NCBI GenBank assembly: GCA_003455715.1
Contig: DMQJ01000029.1
Location: 1,356 to 17,526 of the forward strand
Source: Acidimicrobiaceae bacterium
GTDB lineage: Bacteria; Actinomycetota; Acidimicrobiia; Acidimicrobiales; Ilumatobacteraceae
Length of the DNA stretch: 16,171 nt
Direction of reading: 5' to 3'
The notes under the pieces were generated by a model, which was given only the letters and a program-made list of their open reading frames with translations, searched no databases and was not told the origin of the DNA. Shown one piece after another: positions 6,078-12,663 of this stretch (position 1 is its first letter; each line of letters opens with the position of its first letter). The translations under genes were made by a program, and so were the position numbers.

Positions 6078-7710
6078 ACAGATCCGTCAGCTCGCCGCGG
6101 CGTTCGACGAGGTGGTGGACGACGTCAGTGTCGAGGAGGTTCGCGGTCGCATCGTGCCGACGGTTCCCGCCGATGAGCTCGGGCATCCGAGTGGTGACCT
6201 GCTCGGCATCGGTCCGCGCCCATCGGCTCGGTGGTTGAGCATCGCTGCCGTTTGGGTGCTGGTCGTCGTCGGGGTCATTGGCGCGCTGGTGTGGGTGGAA
6301 CGGCGTGGAACTGCGCCGTCTGCGACCGAGCCGCCGTCGACGACGGGCACGGTGGATGGCGGGGTGGTCTTCGGGCAGTTCGTGTGGCCCGCGCCTCCTC
6401 GCAACTTCGGCACGTTGAATGATCTCGTCGGGGCGTTCGCGACCGAAGTGCTTGCGTGGGACACCTGGGAGGTCGTTGGCGATGCGAGCGAGGCGTCCGA
6501 TCCGCAGGTGTTCAGCCTCGCCAGCTCGTCACCTGACGCCGCCGTGGCGTTCGTGGCGATCCCGTCTCCGGCGGGGTGGGGGTTCGTGCAGATCGGTGAG
6601 CCGATGAGCGCGTCGGCTGAGCAGCCCGGAGATGTCGTGCTGACGGTGCCGAACGTTGTCGGTGTCGAGTCCGGTTCCGTCGTCATCCGGCTCTCGGATG
6701 GAACGACCCGGGAGAGCAGCGACATGTCGGGCCGAGTGGTCTTCCCGGGAGTTCGGGTGGAGGACTTGGTCAGCGCGCTTGCGGTCGGCCGCGATGTGCA
6801 AGGGCGGGCGATCACCGTCGTCGGCGGTGCGTTCAGGGACGACTCGGCGCCGCCTGCGACCGTGCCCGGCTCCGTTCCGGGGGCAACGGATCCGGACCGC
6901 ACTGACGTCGGTGTTCCGTACGGTCCGTTGGACTTTGCCACGACCGACGATGCGCTTCCGATGTGGCCCGAGGCGAACGTCAGCGATCCTCCGGCCACGA
7001 CGACGGGCTACGGGATGCAGCTGTGCGACAGCGGCTACGGCACGAAGATCCTGCGGGTCGACCCGAGCTCCGGCCCGTCACACGCCTACTCGGGCACGCT
7101 GTGCGTGTTCATCGATCTCGTCGAGCCGCGCGTTGACGCCTTCACGAAATGCGCGACGTCGACCGACCGCTTCAACTACGCCCGCTGCCAGCATCGCACC
7201 GACCAGACCGACACCGGTGGCCCCGGCACCTCGCAACGAGCCGTCGTCGACGCTGACGACATGGCAGCCATGCAGGCCTTCCCGTTGCCGACCGCCTGGG
7301 ATCAGCAGGAGCTGTTCGACCCGATTGTCTCCGCAGCCTCGACCCACGATGGTTCACCGACCTACCGGGATGGTTCGGCGACGGTCACGCTCGACGCTGC
7401 AACAGGCGGCTCGGTCGCCGCGACCGTGGACCAGCCGGGGGTGTGCTTCGAGATCGAGATCCCGGGCGCCACGGCCAGCGGATGCGTCGGGGGTGGCCTG
7501 CTCGCCACCGGCCTCGCCTACGGCGCCTTCCAGGACGGGGCCGGCCCGATCCAACTCGTCGGCATCGTGCCCGACGACGTGACCGTCATCGAAGTCGACG
7601 GGGAGACCATCACACCGACGAACAACGTCTGGCACTACACCGCCATCGCCGGCGACCCACTCACGATCACCGTCCGAGCAGAGGACGGTCGAACGGCCAC
7701 CACCATGTGA
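6058..7710 (+). CDS. Large membrane-anchored anti-sigma-like protein (pair 2)
   Basis: This is a 550-residue protein. ATG 6058 lies inside the sigma-like gene and is preceded by GGAGG with 6 nt spacing. The cytoplasmic N-terminus (about 1-58) is acidic and helical and is the likely sigma-binding part. A single membrane segment spans about 59-80. A Thr/Pro/Ser-rich linker leads to a long external region with several cysteines (LCDSGYG, TLCVF, KCATS, RCQHR, VCFEI, SGCVG), which are probably disulfide-bonded. No zinc-binding anti-sigma motif is present. Coupling to the sigma gene and topology support an anti-sigma role. The external part could be a sensor, but I do not recognise its fold. Confidence 0.75.
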   Translation: MSTAVREQIRQLAAAFDEVVDDVSVEEVRGRIVPTVPADELGHPSGDLLGIGPRPSARWLSIAAVWVLVVVGVIGALVWVERRGTAPSATEPPSTTGTVDGGVVFGQFVWPAPPRNFGTLNDLVGAFATEVLAWDTWEVVGDASEASDPQVFSLASSSPDAAVAFVAIPSPAGWGFVQIGEPMSASAEQPGDVVLTVPNVVGVESGSVVIRLSDGTTRESSDMSGRVVFPGVRVEDLVSALAVGRDVQGRAITVVGGAFRDDSAPPATVPGSVPGATDPDRTDVGVPYGPLDFATTDDALPMWPEANVSDPPATTTGYGMQLCDSGYGTKILRVDPSSGPSHAYSGTLCVFIDLVEPRVDAFTKCATSTDRFNYARCQHRTDQTDTGGPGTSQRAVVDADDMAAMQAFPLPTAWDQQELFDPIVSAASTHDGSPTYRDGSATVTLDAATGGSVAATVDQPGVCFEIEIPGATASGCVGGGLLATGLAYGAFQDGAGPIQLVGIVPDDVTVIEVDGETITPTNNVWHYTAIAGDPLTITVRAEDGRTATTM

Positions 7711-7721
7711 CTGGTCGACCA

Positions 7722-7748
7722 CTCGGCACGAGCCGAGGACCAAGTCCT
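7722..7748 (+). terminator. Possible terminator: two overlapping hairpins
   Basis: Just after the pair-2 operon there is a stem CTCGGC/GCCGAG with a 4-nt loop (7722-7737). It is overlapped by a second stem AGGAC/GTCCT with a 3-nt loop (7736-7748). No T-run follows, so intrinsic termination would be atypical. The element could instead act on the next promoter. Confidence 0.3.
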
Positions 7749-7760
7749 TCCTGCTTGCGC

Positions 7761-7788
7761 GAACCGGTTGCGCTCCGGCGGTGTCGAT
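7761..7788 (+). promoter_or_regulatory. Candidate ECF-type promoter of sigma pair 3
   Basis: GAACC at 7761-7765 and GTCGAT at 7783-7788 are separated by 17 nt. This matches the general form of ECF promoters (an AAC-containing -35 and a GTC-containing -10) and lies 18 nt before the chosen start of the third sigma gene. It would fit self-activation, which is common for ECF operons. The match is by eye only. Confidence 0.35.
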
Positions 7789-7806
7789 GATGGTGTGAGG
7801 TCCTCC

Positions 7807-8292
7807 ATGCCTGACGACGCGCCCGTCACCGATCGCTCATCGAACGCCGGCTCCTTCGCCGACTTCTACGAGCATCAGTACGCCGCAACGGTTCGCCTCG
7901 CAGCCTTCCTGTCGGGCACCCGCGATGCGGCTGAGGATCTTGCGCAGGAAGCGTTCCTCCGGCTCGAACCTCGCTTCGCCGACCTCGAGAACCCGGCCGC
8001 ATACCTGCGGTCGACCGTCGTCAACCTCTGCTGCAACCAACATCGGTCCGCCAGCAGAGAGGCCCGACGACTCATCAAGCTCGGCCCGCCACCATCCGGC
8101 GTCAGCGATCGAGCGGCAGAGCTCGACGCAACTCTGCGACGGCTGCCCTACGACGAACGAGCTGTCGTCGTCCTGCGGTACTGGCTCGGACTGACCGAGG
8201 CGGAGATTGCCGCACACCTCGGCTGCCGACCCGGCACCGTCAAGTCCCGAAGCGCCCGCGCACTCAACAAGATCCGCAAGGAGTTGCCATGA
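7807..8292 (+). CDS. SigE-family ECF RNA polymerase sigma factor, pair 3
   Basis: This 161-residue ECF sigma factor has region 2 beginning FADFYEHQYAATVRLA, with the signature DAAEDLAQEAFLRL. Region 4 has LRRLPYDERAVVVLRYWLGL and the helix-turn-helix EAEIAAHLGCRPGTVKSRSA. ATG 7807 is preferred because GAGG sits 6 nt upstream; a TTG at 7768 would add 13 residues unlike the family. Its stop overlaps the next start by 4 nt (ATGA), the usual coupling of a sigma gene with its anti-sigma gene. It shares overall layout with the pair-1 sigma but is clearly diverged, so this is not a recent duplication. Confidence 0.93.
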   Translation: MPDDAPVTDRSSNAGSFADFYEHQYAATVRLAAFLSGTRDAAEDLAQEAFLRLEPRFADLENPAAYLRSTVVNLCCNQHRSASREARRLIKLGPPPSGVSDRAAELDATLRRLPYDERAVVVLRYWLGLTEAEIAAHLGCRPGTVKSRSARALNKIRKELP

Positions 8293-9428
8293 CCCTCGAG
8301 CACGACCTGCCGGGCCTGCTCGACGAGCTCGCCGCAGACCATCACGTTGGCCACGCCCCTCCGCTCGGCCTCCACGCCCTTCCGCTCGAACCGGCCCGTC
8401 GTCACCGCTCGTCGGCTCCGCGAGTGCTCGCCGTCGCCGTATGCACCGCATTCGTCATCGGCGGCCTCGTCTTTCTCGGCGGCCGCAGCAAGCCGGACAC
8501 CACCCCGGCGAACCAGCCGGCCACCAGCCCTAGCGAGGTTGGGGTGCCGACCACGATGCCGAACGCCCCCGACGACACCACGGGCGGGGTTGTTCTCGCT
8601 CCGCCACCCACAGAGGCGGTCGAGCTGCTGTCCGCCATGGAGTTCGACCGATCAGCAACCGCCGCGGGCGCGCTCACTGCGCCCGACGGCACCGTCTTCA
8701 GCCTGATCGTCTCGAACGGCCCGACCTGGCCGCCATCCGGGAACGACTGGAACGCGATCCCCGCCGAGCGCCGAGACGTACGGACAGTTGCTGGAAGGGA
8801 GGTTGCCGCAATCATCGACGCGACCGCGCCGACACAGATCTACCGCACCGTCCGCGACAGCTGCTGGGCGGTGGAGGTGGTGACCGCCGACGAGGCGACA
8901 TGGAGCGATGACGTCACGACCCTCATCGGAGCACTGCGCATCAACGACTCGGTCACCTCTGCCGACGGTGCTGCGGTGAGCATCGACCTGCCGCCGGGCT
9001 GGACGTCACTCGGTGGAGGACGGATGCTCACGAGCTGGGTCATGGAGCTGACAGTCGACATCGACGGCCAGCCCCACAATGTGCACCTGGCGCAAGTCCC
9101 CAACGCCCCCGTCGGCTTTCTGCTCGCCGGCGAGTCGAACCCTCGACCGTTCGATCACAACGGCCGCCAGTGGTGGACCGTCGACATCGTCACCACGCCG
9201 GGGATGACGAGCGTGATCGGCACCACCGATCTCGGCGCCTTTCACATCACCTCCGATCTCCCGGCCGACGAGCTCGCCACCATCGTCGACACGCTCGTTC
9301 CCACACCCACCGCCCAGCTGGCGTCGTACAGCGGAGTGCCCGGAACCGCAGTCGTCGACACCACGACCGCCCCTGGGCAGGCCACCAGCTGCGGTGACAT
9401 CGGGAAAGGAATCACGATCAACGGCTGA
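8289..9428 (+). CDS. Membrane-anchored anti-sigma-like protein (pair 3)
   Basis: This 379-residue protein is translationally coupled to the preceding sigma gene through an ATGA overlap. The N-terminal cytoplasmic segment (about 1-43) is His/Leu-rich and lacks cysteine, so it is not a classical zinc anti-sigma domain. One membrane segment spans about 44-64, followed by a Thr/Pro-rich linker and an external region of about 300 residues. That region has a Trp-containing central part and a C-terminal SCGDIG. The anti-sigma role is inferred from coupling and topology. The external part shows no recognised domain and could sense an envelope signal. Confidence 0.75.
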   Translation: MTLEHDLPGLLDELAADHHVGHAPPLGLHALPLEPARRHRSSAPRVLAVAVCTAFVIGGLVFLGGRSKPDTTPANQPATSPSEVGVPTTMPNAPDDTTGGVVLAPPPTEAVELLSAMEFDRSATAAGALTAPDGTVFSLIVSNGPTWPPSGNDWNAIPAERRDVRTVAGREVAAIIDATAPTQIYRTVRDSCWAVEVVTADEATWSDDVTTLIGALRINDSVTSADGAAVSIDLPPGWTSLGGGRMLTSWVMELTVDIDGQPHNVHLAQVPNAPVGFLLAGESNPRPFDHNGRQWWTVDIVTTPGMTSVIGTTDLGAFHITSDLPADELATIVDTLVPTPTAQLASYSGVPGTAVVDTTTAPGQATSCGDIGKGITING

Positions 9429-9445
9429 CGGGCGCGGTCTCGCCG

Positions 9446-9469
9446 GAGCGTAACTTTGGTGTTACGCTC
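9446..9469. promoter_or_regulatory. Inverted-repeat operator over a leaderless promoter
   Basis: The arms GAGCGTAAC and GTTACGCTC (9 bp) are separated by 6 nt. The right arm contains TACGCT (9463-9468), a TAnnnT -10 box placed 7 nt before the GTG start at 9476, which fits leaderless transcription. A repressor on this palindrome would block the promoter, which is the expected layout for autoregulation by the encoded XRE protein. Confidence 0.65.
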
Positions 9470-9475
9470 AACCTC

Positions 9476-9787
9476 GTGGCTTCGACGACTCGTACCGGTG
9501 CAGACCGCTACTTCGCGCAGCGCGCATCAGAGCCCGGCTACGACGACGCGTATGCCGAGGCTCGGCGCCGGGTCGATGCGATCGACCGATTGGTGCGAGC
9601 CCTCGATGACCGGCGCGAGGAGCTCGGGTTGTCGAAGGCGGAGCTGGCCCGTCGAGCGGAGCTGGCACCGGAGGCGGTGCGGCGGCTGTTCAGCGTCGAC
9701 AGCCCGAACCCGACGATCGGCACCTTGACCGCATTGGCGGACGCGCTCGGGTTGGAACTCGTCCCACAGCGACGCAAGGCCGGCTAA
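9476..9787 (+). CDS. XRE-family HTH protein, probable antitoxin (HigA-like)
   Basis: This 103-residue protein has a C-terminal XRE helix-turn-helix: LGLSKAELARRAELAPEAVR, then a segment ending in NPTIGTLTALADALGLEL, the form typical of antitoxins that pair with RelE/HigB toxins. The N-terminal ~40 residues are charged. The start is GTG 9476, with no Shine-Dalgarno sequence and a TAnnnT box 7 nt upstream, so the mRNA is probably leaderless. The perfect palindrome at 9446-9469 is the likely operator. The gene is convergent with the RelE-like gene, 5 bp between stop codons, rather than in an operon with it. The antitoxin role is inferred from family and proximity; an independent regulator is the alternative. 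Confidence 0.8.
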   Translation: MASTTRTGADRYFAQRASEPGYDDAYAEARRRVDAIDRLVRALDDRREELGLSKAELARRAELAPEAVRRLFSVDSPNPTIGTLTALADALGLELVPQRRKAG

Positions 9788-9792
9788 CCCGC

Positions 9793-10209
9793 TTACTCGA
9801 GAACGGTGCGGCGGCGGAGGAACTCGTCACGCATCGCCCGGGCACGCCGATAGTCCTTCGGATCGGCGGCGGAGCGCTTCGGCTTGGACAGCCCGTCGAT
9901 CACGACGACCGACGACCCGCCGAGGTCGGCACCGTCGCGTTCGAGGACGCAGAACAGGCGGTGGTTCATCCCGCCGCCCTTGATGCGGACCTCGTAGAAG
10001 CCGGCCATCTCGTCGTGCATCGCCTCCCACTTCCCGCCACCGGAGAACGCCGGCGGCGGCGCTTCGGCGACGGCGTCGAGCACGGCTTGGAACTCGGCGA
10101 CCAGCTTGGCCGGGAGTCGGTCGAAGAACTCGATCGCCGGCACCGCCCGGTTCGGGTCGTCATCGGGGTGGCGTTGGAAGAAGTGGATCAACCACGGGTC
10201 ACGCGTCAT
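9793..10209 (-). CDS. RelE/HigB (Gp49-like) family toxin-like protein
   Basis: This 138-residue protein resembles the phage-derived Gp49/HigB branch of the RelE/ParE fold, whose members are ribosome-dependent mRNA interferases. Visible features are AIEFFDRLPAKLVAEF (N-terminal helices), GKWEAMHDEMAGFYEVRI and NHRLFCVLER (core strands), VVVIDGLSKPKR and an arginine-rich C-terminal helix (YRRARAMRDEFLRRR). ATG 10209 is chosen for the G-rich stretch about 9 nt upstream; GTG 10212 and 10218 are alternatives. The start lies inside the 3' end of the integrase gene, so toxin and integrase probably share a transcript. The HTH partner is convergent. It is longer than minimal RelE toxins but suits the Gp49-like group. 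Confidence 0.8.
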   Translation of the reverse strand: MTRDPWLIHFFQRHPDDDPNRAVPAIEFFDRLPAKLVAEFQAVLDAVAEAPPPAFSGGGKWEAMHDEMAGFYEVRIKGGGMNHRLFCVLERDGADLGGSSVVVIDGLSKPKRSAADPKDYRRARAMRDEFLRRRTVLE

Positions 10210-11326
10210 CACTCTCACCCCCCACCGACCGTCCTGCCACGCCCAGGATGAGGTCGCCGACGACGCCAGCGGCCTCGCGCTGCAGGCCGGTCACAGCGTG
10301 GGAGTAGAGGTCGATCGTCACCGCGATCGACGAATGCCCGAGCCGCTCACTCACGACCGCCGGGTGCACGCCGGCACCCAACGCGATCGTGGCGTAGGTG
10401 TGGCGCAGATCATGGACCCGGATCCGCGACACACCGGCCCGGGCGACGAGCCGATCGAACGTGGTCGAGAACGACGCCGGGTTCAACGGACCATCGCCCT
10501 CACCGGGGAACACCCACAGCGGCCCGGCACGCTCCTGGAGATGGTCAGCGAGCACGGCGGTGGTCGTCGTGTCAAGAGCGACGAGCCGACGGCTCGAAGC
10601 CGACTTCGGCGAACCGATCTCGATCCGACCGTCGACCACACCAACCGTTCGCCGCACCGACACCGCGGCACGGGCGAGATCGACGTCAACGCGTTGCAGA
10701 CCGAGCACCTCACCGCGACGCATCCCCGTCGTCGCCAACACCACGAACCCGGCGTACAGCCGGTGCCCCTCGACCGATCGCAGGAACTGCTTCAGCTCCG
10801 CCACGGTCCACGTGCTCATCTCCGGCCGCTCGGCACGCGGTGGCGACACGAGCGACGCCACGTTCCGATCGACCAGACCGTCGCGCACGGCATCGGCGAG
10901 CGCCCGATGCAGCACGGCGTGTACGTTCGCCACCGTCTTGGCCGACCGACCCGACACCACCAACTGGTGCTCGAACCGCTCCACCTCCAACGCAGACAAC
11001 AACCGCAACGAACCACCACCGAGGCCGTCGACGAGATGCACGACCGCGTTGCGGTACGCCGCCCACGTCGACTCGCGCACCGAGACACGAGCCCTTGCCA
11101 ACCACTCCTCCAAGTACTCGCCCACCGTCGGACCGAACACCGACACCTCCGGCCGACGGACGAGCTCGCGCTCCAGCAAGAGATCGTTCAACACCGCCTG
11201 GGCCTCACGCTTCGTGCGAAACCCCTGACGCGACACCTGCCGACGCTTGCCCGTCTCCGGGTCGACGCCCACGTCGAGGCGGATGCACCAGCCGCCGCTG
11301 CGGCGCGTCACCGACCCCCGAGCCAT
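10199..11326 (-). CDS. Tyrosine recombinase / phage-type integrase
   Basis: This is a complete 375-residue tyrosine recombinase. The N-terminal arm-binding domain (about 1-50, with WCIRLDVG and GFRTKREAQ) is followed by the SAM-like core-binding domain (about 65-160) and the catalytic domain. Catalytic residues are Arg203 (TGMRRGE), Lys241 (PKSASSRR), His305 and Arg308 (HDLRHTYAT), His331 (LGHSS) and the nucleophile Tyr341 (IDLYSHA). All are present, so it should be active. It would integrate and excise the surrounding element. It starts about 85 nt from the 3' end of the right tRNA-like unit, the standard place for a tRNA-targeting integrase. The start is ATG 11326, with TAGCGT ending 6 nt upstream, suggesting a leaderless mRNA. 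Its 3' end overlaps the toxin gene. Confidence 0.96.
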   Translation of the reverse strand: MARGSVTRRSGGWCIRLDVGVDPETGKRRQVSRQGFRTKREAQAVLNDLLLERELVRRPEVSVFGPTVGEYLEEWLARARVSVRESTWAAYRNAVVHLVDGLGGGSLRLLSALEVERFEHQLVVSGRSAKTVANVHAVLHRALADAVRDGLVDRNVASLVSPPRAERPEMSTWTVAELKQFLRSVEGHRLYAGFVVLATTGMRRGEVLGLQRVDVDLARAAVSVRRTVGVVDGRIEIGSPKSASSRRLVALDTTTTAVLADHLQERAGPLWVFPGEGDGPLNPASFSTTFDRLVARAGVSRIRVHDLRHTYATIALGAGVHPAVVSERLGHSSIAVTIDLYSHAVTGLQREAAGVVGDLILGVAGRSVGGESDDA

Positions 11327-11332
11327 ACGAGA

Positions 11333-11338
11333 ACGCTA
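11333..11338 (-). promoter_or_regulatory. -10 box of a leaderless integrase promoter
   Basis: TAGCGT on the minus strand fits TAnnnT and ends 6 nt before the ATG, so transcription would begin at or next to the start codon. No clear -35 is seen. A direct repeat of GTGCGC lies just upstream, at about 11345-11362. Confidence 0.4.
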
Positions 11339-11410
11339 CCGTTCGTGCGCATTCCGTGCGCGTCAGCTCCACGACGAGGCGAGACTGAACACATCAGGCC
11401 TGCTAGATCG

Positions 11411-11600
11411 GTGCCCGGGACGGGATTCGAACCCGTACATACGTTCGTATAGGAGGGTTTAAGACCGCTCCAATCCGTCCGGCTGGTGCTCCCCCGTCCG
11501 TCTGATGGGCTGCGATCTGGAGCTTCTGTCCGTGCCGTCCGTTGAGTGCGCTCCTGTGTTACGCCGTGTCGCACAGTTCTGTGCACATCGTGTGTACACG
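11411..11600 (-). repeat. Right copy of the ~189-nt unit ending in a tRNA-like 3' half
   Basis: This is the counterpart of 3498-3685, in the same orientation. Both copies start at GTGCCCGGG and end just past a TGTGCACA-type palindrome (here 11580-11598, imperfect). The CGTCCG words and GATCTGGAG are kept. It lies between the integrase start and the metal cluster. The following stretch 11601-11765 holds nothing I recognise. Confidence 0.8.
11412..11483 (-). ncRNA. tRNA-like structure beside the integrase
   Basis: On the minus strand there is a perfect T arm, stem ACGGG/CCCGT with loop TTCGAAT (11420-11436), then CCCGGGC, a discriminator A and CC. Before it is a hairpin ATAC/GTAT with a 4-nt loop (11439-11450). 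Compared with the left copy, both stems changed sequence but kept pairing. GGTCTTAAACC resembles a Leu(UAA) anticodon loop or a D loop, but neither full arm folds cleanly and no full 5' acceptor strand is present. It is a tRNA remnant or a tRNA-like RNA, not a confident tRNA gene. Confidence 0.6.
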
Positions 11601-11765
11601 GTCAGGCGCTTCGGCTTGGTGTCACGGTGGCCCCAGCTCAAGTGAGCGCACGTCATGGTGATCGACGGTTGGCACGGGACGTCCTGGATCACGTCCTCGC
11701 GGCGGGGTTCAACGAACGATGCGTCGCCGGGCTCGGTGTGGTTGACAGTGCGAGCGACGCGGGCG

Positions 11766-12239
11766 TCAGCTGCCCATCATTCCGCCGTTCATCCAGTCGT
11801 CCCAGTCGCCCCAGTTGCCGTTCATGTGGGGCCGCGAGCCGCGCATCATGTTTTCGCACCAGTCGGCTGGGCGCTCCGTGGAAGGGTTGGCGCTCATCCA
11901 CGCACGGCAGCTCGACAGCATCTGCTCAGGGTCGCCCCACATCATCGGCCCCATCATCGAGCCGCTTCCCATGTGCTGGCTCATCCAGCCGGTCATGTCC
12001 TGGCACCAGCCAGCTGAGGTCGGGCTCGAGCCGGTGCCGTTCATCCATGTTGTACAGGCCTGGGTGATGTCGGCGAGCTGTCCGCTCGCGGATGCAGTCG
12101 ACGCGGAGCTGTTGTCGCGGTTGGCGAGGGCGATCCCGACGCCGATGCCGGCGAGGGCCACCACGGCGACCACGAGCGGCATGATCCATCGGCGCCGACG
12201 TGTCGCCGGCGCAACCGGAGACTCCTGCGTCGCGATCAT
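11766..12239 (-). CDS. Membrane-anchored Met/Trp/Cys-rich protein, putative metal binder
   Basis: This 157-residue protein has a short basic N-terminus, one membrane segment near 19-39 and an external part unusually rich in Met, Trp, Gly and Asp. It contains an internal duplication, C-x2-W-M then W-C with 17 residues between the cysteines: Cys62/Trp65-Met66/Trp78-Cys79 and Cys111/Trp114-Met115/Trp127-Cys128. The linker between copies has MGSGSMMGPMM, and the C-terminus ends MNGGMMGS. Met and Cys clusters outside the membrane suggest soft-metal (copper- or silver-like) binding, which is an inference. It lies 61 nt downstream of the DUF3703 gene on the same strand. The start is ATG 12239; no strong ribosome site is seen. 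I recognise no named family. Confidence 0.8.
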   Translation of the reverse strand: MIATQESPVAPATRRRRWIMPLVVAVVALAGIGVGIALANRDNSSASTASASGQLADITQACTTWMNGTGSSPTSAGWCQDMTGWMSQHMGSGSMMGPMMWGDPEQMLSSCRAWMSANPSTERPADWCENMMRGSRPHMNGNWGDWDDWMNGGMMGS

Positions 12240-12300
12240 GGAGCCATGTGCGCTCCGACGGCGCTCGATGTACAGGGCACAACGACCCGGTCGGGCGGTC

Positions 12301-12663
12301 TCAGCTTGGCAGCGTGAACGGTCCGAGGATCGTGGCGATGTCGTCAGGGAGCTCGGCGGTCTCGGTGAGACGCATCGTGGTCCGCCCGGTGTTGCCGGCC
12401 GGGTATTTGCGGGCGAGTGATCCTGGCCCGGCGACGGCGAGGCGGATCATCTGGCCGACGAACTCGCGGCGGTCGCGCTGGGTGAGCGCGACGCGCAGCA
12501 TGGCGAGGTGGACTCGGGTGTGGCTCCATGCCCAGGGTTGTGAGAGCAGGTGGGCTCGTTCGAGCGCCGACCACGGGTCGGCACCACTGCGGGCGGCGGC
12601 CAGTTCGCGGTCGATGAGTGTGGCGATCTCGGCGGGGACCCGCCAGCGGGAGTGTTCAGGCAT
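12301..12663 (-). CDS. DUF3703 family protein
   Basis: This small cytoplasmic protein of 120 residues matches my memory of DUF3703: LERAHLLSQPWAWSHTRVHL, then MLRVALTQRDRREFVGQMIR, and GSLARKYPAGNTG near the C-terminus. The family has no known activity and is often found beside cation-efflux genes, as here. The start is ATG 12663. The frame is open further upstream, but that part is a low-complexity Ser/Pro/Arg read-through of the ATPase gene. The first 8 nt overlap the end of the ATPase gene, so translation is probably coupled. The conserved His/Trp residues could bind metal, which is speculative. Confidence 0.87.
   Translation of the reverse strand: MPEHSRWRVPAEIATLIDRELAAARSGADPWSALERAHLLSQPWAWSHTRVHLAMLRVALTQRDRREFVGQMIRLAVAGPGSLARKYPAGNTGRTTMRLTETAELPDDIATILGPFTLPS

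Noticed and set aside
3498..11600. Treating the two tRNA-like units as the attL and attR of a single recent insertion
   Set aside because: Att cores should be near identical, but these differ at many positions, and the similarity extends over the element-side flank of both.
11546..12067. Plus-strand frame over 11601-11765 as a possible gene or gene remnant
   Set aside because: I see no recognisable family and no start signal, and most of it lies over the repeat unit and the Met-rich gene.
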